Shown here piece after piece: positions 1 through 5,698 of a DNA stretch of 5,698 nucleotides (its first letter is position 1; each line of letters opens with the position of its first letter). A program made the position numbers and the translations under genes. Origin of the DNA: Desulfobacteraceae bacterium (lineage in GTDB: Bacteria > Desulfobacterota > DSM-4660 > Desulfatiglandales > Desulfatiglandaceae). The DNA is taken from assembly GCA_011048855.1 (NCBI GenBank), contig DSCZ01000097.1:1-5698 (forward strand), given 5' to 3'. The notes beneath the pieces were generated by a model. That model was not told where the DNA came from. It ran no database searches and saw nothing but the letters and a program-made list of their open reading frames with translations.

Positions 1-650
1 CTGTGGGAGACCACCAGCCTTTCATTCAACAACCCGGCGCTTTCCCTTTCCATCAAGCGATCACGCTGAAACAGCCTTTCCTCCCCGTAGGACCAGAACC
101 ACCGGTTGACGCCACCGTATACGGCCGCAGCATGATCCTGCATCCCGCAGAAGCCGCCGCTCAGGGAATCTTCGAGAACAAAGGCCAGCCGAAGAATTTC
201 GGCACGGGACCTTTCAACTCCGGTAAAACTTTTCTCCAGATGTGAAAGCGCCCGCAACAAGGCCACGAGCGCAGTGCTCGATCCGCCCAGTGCGGCCTGA
301 ACCGGAGAGCCGCTTTCTATCCTGATCTGCAGGCCGTGAAAACCGAAGTGAGAAACGGCGGCGAAAAACAACCCGAAACGGGAATCAAAAGGGATGGAAT
401 CAACCTGTGCCGATTCCGACTCACGAAATCCGGACGATGAAACCTTTATCGATCCTGCTTCGTACGGAAGCAGCCTGACGCACGTTCTTAAATCAAGGGC
501 AATATTTACGGTGGAGGGAAGCTCGCTTCGACAGGGCAGCGCAAAAGCCCTGATATCCCATGTGCCCCCCGCATCGATCCTGCACGGCGCGGAAGCGGAG
601 ACAGGGTCTTTTGTCAGGCTCTGTTCCGCGGATGTCCAACCTCTCATCAT
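1..650 (-). CDS. GHMP-family small-molecule kinase, C-terminus cut by the left edge
   Basis: This frame stays open for 216 codons from the ATG at 650-648 to the left edge. Members of the family transfer phosphate from ATP to a sugar or other small hydroxyl compound in the cytoplasm. An N-terminal motif, APCRIDAGGT, sits at residues 21-30. The glycine-rich ATP loop, AALGGSSTALVAL, covers residues 119-131. A third block, GMQDHAAAVYGG, lies at residues 169-180 and resembles the GxQDQYAAxxGG stretch of heptose-7-phosphate kinases of the HddA type. The in-frame stop TGA lies just upstream (662-660). GAGGG (661-657) sits 6 bases before the first of two adjacent ATGs, which supports this start. The gene follows mreB by 67 bases on the same strand with no terminator between, so co-transcription is likely. 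The substrate cannot be told from the sequence; a sugar or heptose kinase of envelope metabolism is only a guess. The C-terminal domain is missing from the window. Family assignment is confident, substrate is not. Confidence 0.86.
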   Translation of the reverse strand, partial: MMRGWTSAEQSLTKDPVSASAPCRIDAGGTWDIRAFALPCRSELPSTVNIALDLRTCVRLLPYEAGSIKVSSSGFRESESAQVDSIPFDSRFGLFFAAVSHFGFHGLQIRIESGSPVQAALGGSSTALVALLRALSHLEKSFTGVERSRAEILRLAFVLEDSLSGGFCGMQDHAAAVYGGVNRWFWSYGEERLFQRDRLMERESAGLLNERLVVSH

Positions 651-717
651 CCACCGCCCTCATCCGCACCGGGTTCTAAATAAATTTTTACAGAATCAAG
701 ACAGCATAATTCCTTGT

Positions 718-1752
718 TCAACCTGACGTTACCTCTTTCAAAATATCGATACTCTGAAGAGCCATCCCCGAACCCCTTACAACAGCGGTTAACGGATCTT
801 CAGCAATGGTAATAGGAATCTTTGTCTCTTCCCGGAGCAAAACATCCAGGTTTTTTAGAAGCGCGCCCCCGCCGGTAAGAACGATCCCACTGTCTACTGT
901 ATCGGCCGCAAGCTCCGGAGGCATCTGCTCGAGCGCGCTCCGCACGACTTCAACGACTGTTTTCACCTGCTCGGATATAGCTTCCCGTACTTCGTCCGAA
1001 TCGATCGACAGAATCTTCGGTATGCCGGTCACGAGGTCCCTGCCCTTGACTTCTATCGTTTCGGTCGTCTCCCCCGGATATGCATTTCCAATCGTATTTT
1101 TTATGATCTCGGCGCTGCTCAGGCCGATCAAAAGGTTGTAAACACGTTTGATGTACTGCAGGATGGCCTCATCCATCTTGTCGCCGGCGACCCTCACGGA
1201 CTTGCTGTAAACGATGCCGGCAAGGGATATAACCGCGACTTCGGTGGTCCCTCCCCCGATATCCACCACCATGTTTGCCGTAGGTTCGGTAACCGGCAGA
1301 TTTGCACCGATTGCGGCGGCCATCGGCTCTTCGATCAGAAATACTTCCCTGGCGCCGGCCGACTCGGCGGACTCCCGCACGGCTTTTTTTTCCACATTCG
1401 TGATACCGCTGGGAACGCATATTATGATACGGGGGCGGACCATCCGCCCCCTTTTATGGGCTTTTGTGATAAAATGCCGCAGCATCGCCTCGGTGATTTC
1501 AAAATCTGCAATCACCCCTTCTTTCATCGGCCTGATCGCGACGATATTCCCCGGAGTACGCCCGACCATCATCTTGGCTTCTTTTCCAACGGCCAGCAGC
1601 TTGTTCTTCCCCCGGCCATCCTTCCTGATCGCCACCACCGACGGCTCGTTCAATACAATGCCCTTCCCCTTCACATAGACGCAGGTATTGGCGGTCCCGA
1701 GATCAATGGCCAGATCTGTTGAAAACAGACCGAAAATAGGATCTAAAAGCAT
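718..1752 (-). CDS. mreB: Rod shape-determining protein MreB (bacterial actin)
   Basis: MreB is the actin-like ATPase that forms filaments under the inner membrane and guides the elongasome during lateral wall synthesis. The 344-residue length is standard for the family. The N-terminus [10 protein letters not shown] is a typical membrane-facing start. It is followed by the phosphate-1 loop AIDLGTANT (residues 15-23), the PSGIT and [11 protein letters not shown] blocks (114-118 and 140-150), the phosphate-2 loop [11 protein letters not shown] (164-174) and the adenosine motif [15 protein letters not shown] (289-303). All are intact, so the protein should bind ATP. The start is fixed by family alignment and by AGGGAG (1760-1755) immediately upstream, although that spacing is short. 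The gene lies 50 bases after a response regulator gene and 67 bases before a GHMP kinase gene, all on one strand. The usual downstream partners mreC, mreD and pbp2 are absent here, so this may be a solitary or second mreB copy. Confidence 0.97.
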   Translation of the reverse strand: MLLDPIFGLFSTDLAIDLGTANTCVYVKGKGIVLNEPSVVAIRKDGRGKNKLLAVGKEAKMMVGRTPGNIVAIRPMKEGVIADFEITEAMLRHFITKAHKRGRMVRPRIIICVPSGITNVEKKAVRESAESAGAREVFLIEEPMAAAIGANLPVTEPTANMVVDIGGGTTEVAVISLAGIVYSKSVRVAGDKMDEAILQYIKRVYNLLIGLSSAEIIKNTIGNAYPGETTETIEVKGRDLVTGIPKILSIDSDEVREAISEQVKTVVEVVRSALEQMPPELAADTVDSGIVLTGGGALLKNLDVLLREETKIPITIAEDPLTAVVRGSGMALQSIDILKEVTSG

Positions 1753-1802
1753 ATCTCCCTACCCATTACACATGAGCCGGATTCCCATGAATCACAGCCC
1801 GG

Positions 1803-2297
1803 TTATTCCCATGCACCGAAATTATTCCAGAAATCCCGATCTTTCTCTTTCCAGCCCGGTCCGAACTTCTTTTCGCAATACCTTTCACTCAGCCTTTCGA
1901 GCCATCGCCACCAGGTATGTTTTCCCTTAGCCTGCGCCTCGAAAACATCACCTAAAAAATCTTCGATTTCGGACAACTTGTCTTTCGGCACATAGGAAGC
2001 GGCGCCCTCCTTGAAGGACTTGACCACGTTATCCGGGCTCAACGCATGTGCGGTCAGCATCACCGCGGTGATACCACGGCGGTTTGCAATATCCAGAAGC
2101 TCATAGCCGTCGACACCCATAATATCCAGGATCGCGACATCGTAGTTGCGATTCTCGAGCATTTCCCTGGCCTGTTCAAAGGTCGTCGCTTTTTCAACGG
2201 TGCACATGGTAAGGAGATCTTCAAGTGCATCCAGGATGTCCGGTTCATCGTCAACAGCGAGGATTTTTTTACCTTCAAGCGATCTTTCATTGCCCAT
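1803..2297 (-). CDS. Single-domain response regulator with an aromatic C-terminal tail
   Basis: This 164-residue cytoplasmic protein is a CheY-like receiver without a DNA-binding domain. The acidic pair D16-D17 follows the KKILAV strand. The phospho-acceptor is D58 in AILDIMG, the switch threonine is T82 in MLTAH, and the conserved lysine is K105 in YVPKD. All phosphorylation residues are therefore present. Residues from about 125 to 164 form a basic, aromatic-rich tail with TWWRWLERL and FGPGWKEKD. This tail matches no output domain I can name and may be a protein-docking segment. The start at 2297 is supported by GGGAGG (2312-2307), 9 bases upstream. The TAA stop is 50 bases from mreB on the same strand, so the regulator is probably first in an operon with mreB and the GHMP kinase. 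No sensor kinase is seen in the window. It may act by binding a partner protein rather than DNA; a link to MreB is an inference from position only. Confidence 0.93.
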   Translation of the reverse strand: MGNERSLEGKKILAVDDEPDILDALEDLLTMCTVEKATTFEQAREMLENRNYDVAILDIMGVDGYELLDIANRRGITAVMLTAHALSPDNVVKSFKEGAASYVPKDKLSEIEDFLGDVFEAQAKGKHTWWRWLERLSERYCEKKFGPGWKEKDRDFWNNFGAWE

Positions 2298-2329
2298 GTT
2301 CTTCCGCCTCCCTTTCTATTTTGAATTTG

Positions 2330-2381
2330 ACTTCAATCATGAAGTGATACTAATACAAATTTACACGCATGAAAATGTAAA
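2330..2381 (-). promoter_or_regulatory. Candidate operator/leader region with two inverted repeats upstream of the response regulator
   Basis: This AT-rich stretch lies upstream of the regulator gene. It contains the perfect inverted repeat TTTACA (2360-2365) and TGTAAA (2376-2381) with a 10-base spacer, the size of a dimeric repressor or activator site. A second inverted repeat, ACTTCA-4-TGAAGT (2330-2345), sits nearer the gene. Read on the minus strand, TTTACA (2381-2376) could also be a -35 box, but I see no convincing -10 box at standard spacing. A promoter for the regulator-mreB-kinase unit should lie here on positional grounds. The bound protein is unknown, and short AT-rich palindromes do occur by chance. 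Confidence 0.3.
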
Positions 2382-2400
2382 TATTTTAATCTTGAAGAGT

Positions 2401-2541
2401 TCGTAAAAAGTAGCATGTCTGCCTTATCGGCGTCGGGGTCGGGATCGGTATCGGGGTCGAAAAGGCCGCCGATCAACGTCCGATACCGATGCCGATAGCG
2501 ACCCCGACCCCGAGGGACAACGTTGTTTTGACTTTTTACGA
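2401..2541 (-). repeat. Hairpin repeat element, copy A (MITE-like, inverted relative to copy B)
   Basis: This 141-base element ends in perfect 11-base terminal inverted repeats, TCGTAAAAAGT (2401-2411) and ACTTTTTACGA (2531-2541). Inside are two mirrored arrays with strict 6-base spacing. TCGG recurs at 2427, 2433, 2439, 2445 and 2451. CCGA recurs at 2480, 2486, 2492, 2504 and 2510, with one degenerate unit at 2498. A spacer of about 19 bases (2461-2479) separates the arrays, so the element can fold into a long imperfect hairpin. It has no coding capacity. The reverse complement aligns without gaps to 4445-4585 with about 19 mismatches by hand count. Similarity may extend outward on the left: TTGAAGAGTTCGT at 2392-2404 matches TTGATGAATTCGT at the left end of copy B in 11 of 13 bases. 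Terminal repeats plus a second copy suggest a non-autonomous transposable element; the transposase family is unknown. I see no target-site duplication. Confidence 0.85.
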
Positions 2542-2581
2542 CGCCGTCATGGTTCCCACCAAAAAGAAGCGAAACCTGGGC

Positions 2582-2610
2582 TTGAAACAGCGACCCCCTT
2601 CTGATATCAG
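2582..2610 (+). promoter_or_regulatory. Candidate sigma70 promoter for the ThDP enzyme gene
   Basis: TTGAAA (2582-2587) matches the -35 consensus in five of six positions. TATCAG (2605-2610) matches the -10 consensus in four of six, at the ideal 17-base spacing. Transcription would begin near 2617 and give a leader of about 95 bases before the ATG at 2712. The site lies just outside repeat copy A. The call rests on consensus matching alone. Confidence 0.35.
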
Positions 2611-2711
2611 TATTTATTTTTATGAACCGTCCGGACTTATCGGCGGTACAGGCGCTCGCGCAGCACGCTCGGCGCGGAAAACACCACTTCGACGGGGAGG
2701 CGGAAGCCGCA

Positions 2712-4430
2712 ATGGCAAAACAAATGAACGGGGCCGATATTCTGGTCAAAAGCCTTGAGGATCTCGGCATCACAAATATATTCGGATACTCCGGGGCAAC
2801 GATACTACCCGTATTCCATGCCCTCGGAAACAGTTCGATCCATATCACAGTAAACTCAAATGAGCAATCCTGCGCATTTTCCGCGGCCGGTTTTTCCCGG
2901 GCGGGAGACAAGGTCGGGATAGCGGTTGTGACATCCGGCCCCGCAATCACCAATACTCTGACCGCGGTGGCCGATTCCAATGCCGATTCGATCCCGATCA
3001 TAGTTTTTGCCGGGCAGGTTCCTCAGACCAGGCTGGGAACCGATGAATTTCAACACATCAACGTCGAGGGCGTCTTCGCCGATGCCGCGAAAAAAGTCAT
3101 TCAGGTAAGCGGGAATCAATCCGACATAGAAACCATCGTAAAGGACGCCTACCATTACGCAAAATGCGGGAAACCGGGTCCTGTCGTGATAGATTTCCCC
3201 TTCGACGCCCAGCAGCGCCTCGGGTGGTACAGGCAGGTGGATCCGGAAGTCTACAGAAGCAAGTATGACCAGGAGAACCATCTCGGACGCAATCAGTGCA
3301 AGCAGTTCTTCAAGCTTCTCAAGAAAGCCAAACGCCCTCTCCTGTACATCGGCGGCGGCCTCAACAGCAAGGAAGCAAGCGAAAAAATCCGGGAGTTCAA
3401 CCGCATTTTCAACATCCCATCCATAAACAGCCTCATGGGGAAAGGCATCCTGGATGAAAGCCTGGACACCTCTCTGGGAATGCTCGGCATGTACGGAACG
3501 CCCTATTCAAATATGGCCATACAGGAGACCGACCTTTTCGTAGCCTTCGGTGTCAGGTGGAACGACCGGGTGGTTCAGAAGGTCGGAGAGGAAGGATTGA
3601 ACGCGGACATCGCCTACATCGACATCCATGCCGAGAAAGTCCAGGAAGTCAGGGTCACCAGGTATCCGCAGTTCTCTTTTATCGGGGATGCCACAACCGT
3701 CCTGCAGGATCTTCTCGATTATGCGAAGGCCGAAAAAATATCTCTCGAAATAAAGGAATGGCAGCAAAAAACGCTTGCGATGAAAAAATCGTGCCCGCTC
3801 AATTATCACCGCAATGCACCGAAACTCCAGCAGGCGGAGGTAATCGATCTGCTCGCCGGCTACATCGACGAAAATACAATCGTCACCACCGGCGTCGGAA
3901 ACCACCAGATGCTGGCAGCCCAGTACCTGAAGACCCATCAGCCGAAATCATTCCTGACCTCCGGTGCCTTCGGAACCATGGGCTTCTGCCTCCCCTGTGC
4001 GGTCGGGGCGCATTTCGCGGCTCCGTCGAAAACCGTTGTGGCCATAGACGGAGACAGCTGCATAAAGATGAACATGGGGGAAATCCACACCATCGGGTCT
4101 CTGGGGCTTCCCATCAAGGTTCTGCTGCTGAACAACCATGTGGACGGCATGGTGCGGAATATCCAGGCGATCGAATACGGTGGAGTATACACGGCGACCG
4201 AACGGAATTTCAACGCAGACTTTTCCCGGATCGCCGGGGAATGCGGCTTCTCTTTCTGCCGAAAAGTCGAGAAACGCGAAGATCTCCCCGGTGCCTTGAG
4301 GGAATTTCTTTCGGCGGAAGGCCCCTGTTTTCTGGAAATCGTCACCGATCCGGACGAAATGGTGTACCCGAAAGTTCCACTGGGCAAAGGATACAGGGAC
4401 ATGGTGCTCGGTCCCCATATCTCGTGGTAG
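2712..4430 (+). CDS. Thiamine diphosphate enzyme of the acetolactate synthase large-subunit type, atypical
   Basis: The 572-residue length fits the large (catalytic) subunit of acetolactate synthase, which joins two 2-oxoacids with loss of CO2 using ThDP, Mg2+ and FAD. The N-terminal ThDP domain has IFGYSGATILPVFHAL (residues 23-38), the catalytic glutamate E51 in NSNEQS, TSGPAITN (74-81) and GTDEFQ (109-114). The central domain includes LGMLGMYGT (255-263) and VRWNDR (281-286). The C-terminal domain has GAFGTMGF (418-425), the ThDP motif GDS...NN (447-475), GMVRNIQ (479-485), and a VYPKVP tail as in IlvB. Departures are GDS for GDG, and Ile484 where synthases have the specificity Trp of GMVxQW. 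The start is the ATG at 2712, with GGGGAGG (2694-2700) and GGAAG (2702-2706) upstream. An in-frame ATG at 2622 adds 30 residues unlike the family and lacks a ribosome site. No small-subunit gene is adjacent. The fold is certain; the reaction could be acetolactate formation or another 2-oxoacid carboligation or decarboxylation. Confidence 0.92.
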   Translation: MAKQMNGADILVKSLEDLGITNIFGYSGATILPVFHALGNSSIHITVNSNEQSCAFSAAGFSRAGDKVGIAVVTSGPAITNTLTAVADSNADSIPIIVFAGQVPQTRLGTDEFQHINVEGVFADAAKKVIQVSGNQSDIETIVKDAYHYAKCGKPGPVVIDFPFDAQQRLGWYRQVDPEVYRSKYDQENHLGRNQCKQFFKLLKKAKRPLLYIGGGLNSKEASEKIREFNRIFNIPSINSLMGKGILDESLDTSLGMLGMYGTPYSNMAIQETDLFVAFGVRWNDRVVQKVGEEGLNADIAYIDIHAEKVQEVRVTRYPQFSFIGDATTVLQDLLDYAKAEKISLEIKEWQQKTLAMKKSCPLNYHRNAPKLQQAEVIDLLAGYIDENTIVTTGVGNHQMLAAQYLKTHQPKSFLTSGAFGTMGFCLPCAVGAHFAAPSKTVVAIDGDSCIKMNMGEIHTIGSLGLPIKVLLLNNHVDGMVRNIQAIEYGGVYTATERNFNADFSRIAGECGFSFCRKVEKREDLPGALREFLSAEGPCFLEIVTDPDEMVYPKVPLGKGYRDMVLGPHISW

Positions 4431-4444
4431 GAAAGTTGATGAAT

Positions 4445-4585
4445 TCGTTGGAGGTCAAAACAACTATGTCCCTCGGGGTCGGCATCGCTCTCGGCGTCGG
4501 TATCGGACGTTGACTGACGACCTTTTCGACCCCGATACCGATCCCGACGCCGACGCCGATAAGGCGGAGATGCTACTTTTTAAGT
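4445..4585 (+). repeat. Hairpin repeat element, copy B
   Basis: This is the second copy of the 141-base element at 2401-2541, in opposite orientation, about 87% identical by hand alignment with no gaps. It begins 14 bases after the stop of the ThDP gene. The two hexamer arrays are preserved: TCGG at 4473, 4479, 4491, 4497 and 4503 (degenerate TCGC at 4485), and CCGA at 4532, 4538, 4544, 4550 and 4556. The ends have decayed. The left end reads TCGTTGGAGGT instead of TCGTAAAAAGT; on the right only ACTTTTTA survives, followed by AGT. The copy is therefore probably older, or no longer mobile. It lies between the converging ThDP and feoB genes, where its stem could stop transcription from one or both sides. 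That role is an inference. Confidence 0.84.
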
Positions 4586-4620
4586 GCAGATTTTAGGTGG
4601 TAAAAATCTCTTGAAAGGAA

Positions 4621-5698
4621 TCAGGCGAACAGGAAAAAAGCCCTGAAACACAGTGCAGCCGCGGTGGCGATCGCAGTGTTTACGACCAATGTAAACAACA
4701 TTCCGCTGTTACCGACCACCGAGCGCAGTATGCCGAGGGTGGCCAGACACGGCACGTAGAACAGCGTAAAAACGGTGAACACGAGAAGTTGCTCCTGGTC
4801 CATGACAGCCGAAAAATCGCTGGTTCCCAGAGCCTGAACCAGCATGATAAGCGTCAGCTCCTTTCGGAGAATACCGAAAATCAAAGTGATACCCACCTGC
4901 GGGGGGAGCCCCAGCAATCCGCTTGTAAAAGGGGCCAGCACACCGTTCACGACACCGGAGAGATTGTAGTAATCCAGCAGGCTCAAAACGATGCTCCCGC
5001 CGATCAGAAACGGCCATGCGATAACGATGAACTCCCTGAGCCTGAACCAGAGCTTGGCCGCCATGGAACGCAGGCCCGGGAACCTGTATGCCGGGATTTC
5101 TATGATCATGCCCGGTGAAACCTCCGGCATGATACGGGTCAGGATACTCCCTGCAACCGCTATCACCAGGATGTTCAATATATAAAGAAGAGCAGCCGTG
5201 ATAGGGCCAAGGTAAAAAGCTACAAGTGCGAAAATTATCGTCGTTCGGGCCGCACAAGGAATCAGCGTCGAAAGCACCGCGGTCACGAACCGGTCCCGCC
5301 TGCGCTCGAGCACCCGCACGGCCATTATCGCTGGAACATTGCAGCCGTAGCTCAGTACGAACGGGATAATCGACTTTCCGTGAAGTCCGACCCGGTGCAT
5401 GATCGAATCCATAAGAAAAGCGGCGCGCGGCAGGTAGCCTATGTCTTCCAGCAGAGAAAGCCCGATGATAAAAGGAACCAGATAGGGAAGAACGATGCCG
5501 ATACCCCCTGAGAAACCCTCTATCAATCCTTTCAAAACGGTGAAGAAAAGAGTTGAAACGTCGAGCCTTTCAGACAGATAAGCGGTGAAATGTTCGAACC
5601 ATTCAAGCAGGGGTTCCTCGATTCGCTCCCCCAGGCTGAAAACGGTAATGAAAAACACCACCAGGGTTCCCGCCAGGAACAGATATCCGCTGTAAGGC
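4621..5698 (-). CDS. feoB: Ferrous iron transport protein B, C-terminal membrane portion (5' end beyond the right edge)
   Basis: FeoB carries Fe2+ across the inner membrane, with a cytoplasmic GTPase domain followed by a polytopic membrane domain. This fragment gives 358 codons ending at TGA (4623-4621). The frame is open to the right edge with no stop, so the GTG at 5661 is internal and not a start. Family blocks in order are LEDIGYLPRAAF (from nucleotide 5451 downward), GCNVP with its conserved cysteine (5346-5332), PCAAR (5259-5245), GILRKEL (about 4875-4855) and YVPC (4758-4747). Several hydrophobic segments are evident, and the domain is the pair of nucleoside-recognition/Gate repeats typical of FeoB. 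The G1-G5 GTPase motifs and any FeoA partner would lie outside the window. The protein ends with a short hydrophobic tail and shows no cysteine-rich C-terminal extension. It converges on the ThDP gene with a 190-base gap holding repeat copy B. Expression under iron control (Fur) would be expected for the family but cannot be seen here. Confidence 0.95.
   Translation of the reverse strand, partial: PYSGYLFLAGTLVVFFITVFSLGERIEEPLLEWFEHFTAYLSERLDVSTLFFTVLKGLIEGFSGGIGIVLPYLVPFIIGLSLLEDIGYLPRAAFLMDSIMHRVGLHGKSIIPFVLSYGCNVPAIMAVRVLERRRDRFVTAVLSTLIPCAARTTIIFALVAFYLGPITAALLYILNILVIAVAGSILTRIMPEVSPGMIIEIPAYRFPGLRSMAAKLWFRLREFIVIAWPFLIGGSIVLSLLDYYNLSGVVNGVLAPFTSGLLGLPPQVGITLIFGILRKELTLIMLVQALGTSDFSAVMDQEQLLVFTVFTLFYVPCLATLGILRSVVGNSGMLFTLVVNTAIATAAALCFRAFFLFA

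Larger units (their letters stand above)
2298..2711. other. Divergent intergenic region between the response regulator and the ThDP enzyme
   Basis: These 414 bases separate two divergent genes and hold no gene I can support. From left to right there is the Shine-Dalgarno sequence of the regulator (2307-2312), an AT-rich leader with two small inverted repeats (2330-2381), a hairpin repeat element (2401-2541), a candidate plus-strand promoter (2582-2610) and a leader of about 95 bases running to the ThDP gene. Readings that extend into this stretch in other frames look like products of the hexameric repeat or of the ThDP gene. Confidence 0.6.

Noticed and set aside
651..717. Possible terminator between mreB and the GHMP kinase gene
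   Set aside because: The gap has AT-rich runs but no GC-rich stem followed by a T-run, so read-through is more likely.
394..726. Plus-strand open frame of 110 codons
   Set aside because: It lies opposite the GHMP kinase, whose motifs are clear on the minus strand, and has no recognisable domain.
2427..2513. Short regular repeats suggesting a CRISPR array
   Set aside because: The unit is only 6 bases, with no unique spacers of 25-40 bases; the pattern is a mirrored hexamer array forming a hairpin.
2622..2711. Upstream in-frame ATG that would extend the ThDP enzyme by 30 residues
   Set aside because: No Shine-Dalgarno sequence precedes it, it would lie about 5 bases from the predicted transcription start, and the added residues do not resemble the family N-terminus. 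The ATG at 2712 has both a ribosome site and family-like sequence.
2333..3001. Minus-strand open frame of 222 codons across repeat copy A and the start of the ThDP gene
   Set aside because: Its DPDTDPDPDADKAD segment is just the translated hexamer repeat, and the rest is antisense to a firmly identified gene.
3557..4513. Plus-strand open frame of 318 codons, out of frame with the ThDP enzyme
   Set aside because: It overlaps the ThDP gene in another frame, is dominated by Arg, Gly and His as expected of a shadow frame, and runs on into repeat copy B. All family motifs are in the other frame.
4588..4609. AGATTTT / AAAATCT inverted repeat downstream of feoB
   Set aside because: It is a 7-base stem with mostly A-T pairs and an 8-base loop, too weak to call an intrinsic terminator with confidence.
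5659..5661. GTG as the start of a 346-residue feoB-like gene
   Set aside because: The frame continues upstream to the window edge with membrane-like, in-family sequence (PYSGYLFLAGTLV), so the GTG is internal to a larger feoB.

Overview
The window looks like chromosomal DNA from a Gram-negative, rod-shaped bacterium of moderate to high GC. My best guess is Desulfobacterota (the former Deltaproteobacteria). That rests on the general feel of the proteins (MreB, a GHMP kinase reading APCRIDAGGT, a lone receiver with an aromatic tail) and on hairpin repeats ending in TCGTAAAAAGT. I ran no search, so the placement is an inference.

Layout. The left part (1-2297) is read on the minus strand and looks like one transcription unit: a single-domain response regulator (1803-2297), then mreB (718-1752) after 50 bases, then a GHMP-family small-molecule kinase (1-650, running off the left edge) after 67 bases. 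No terminator is visible in either gap. The kinase is easy to miss because its 3' end lies outside the window. mreC and mreD do not follow mreB.

The divergent gap 2298-2711 holds an AT-rich leader with two short inverted repeats in front of the regulator. It also holds a 141-base hairpin repeat (copy A, 2401-2541) and a plausible sigma70 promoter for the next gene. The plus-strand gene 2712-4430 encodes a 572-residue thiamine diphosphate enzyme of the acetolactate synthase large-subunit type. It stands alone, with no regulatory subunit gene beside it. It has changes at key sites: GDS in place of GDG, and Ile where acetohydroxyacid synthases carry a specificity tryptophan.

The gap 4431-4620 contains copy B of the hairpin repeat (4445-4585), in the opposite orientation to copy A and about 87% identical by hand alignment. 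The ThDP gene is therefore bracketed by an inverted pair. Each copy is built from two mirrored arrays of a 6-base unit, TCGGNN on one side and NNCCGA on the other. Copy A also has perfect 11-base terminal inverted repeats, the architecture of a non-autonomous MITE-like element. This is the most unusual structure here.

On the right, on the minus strand and convergent with the ThDP gene, lies the membrane half of a FeoB ferrous iron transporter (4621 to the right edge). Its GTPase domain lies outside the window.

Functionally the window joins a possible signalling/cell-shape operon, a repeat-bracketed accessory metabolic gene, and an iron-uptake gene. Nothing in the sequence ties these three blocks to one pathway.
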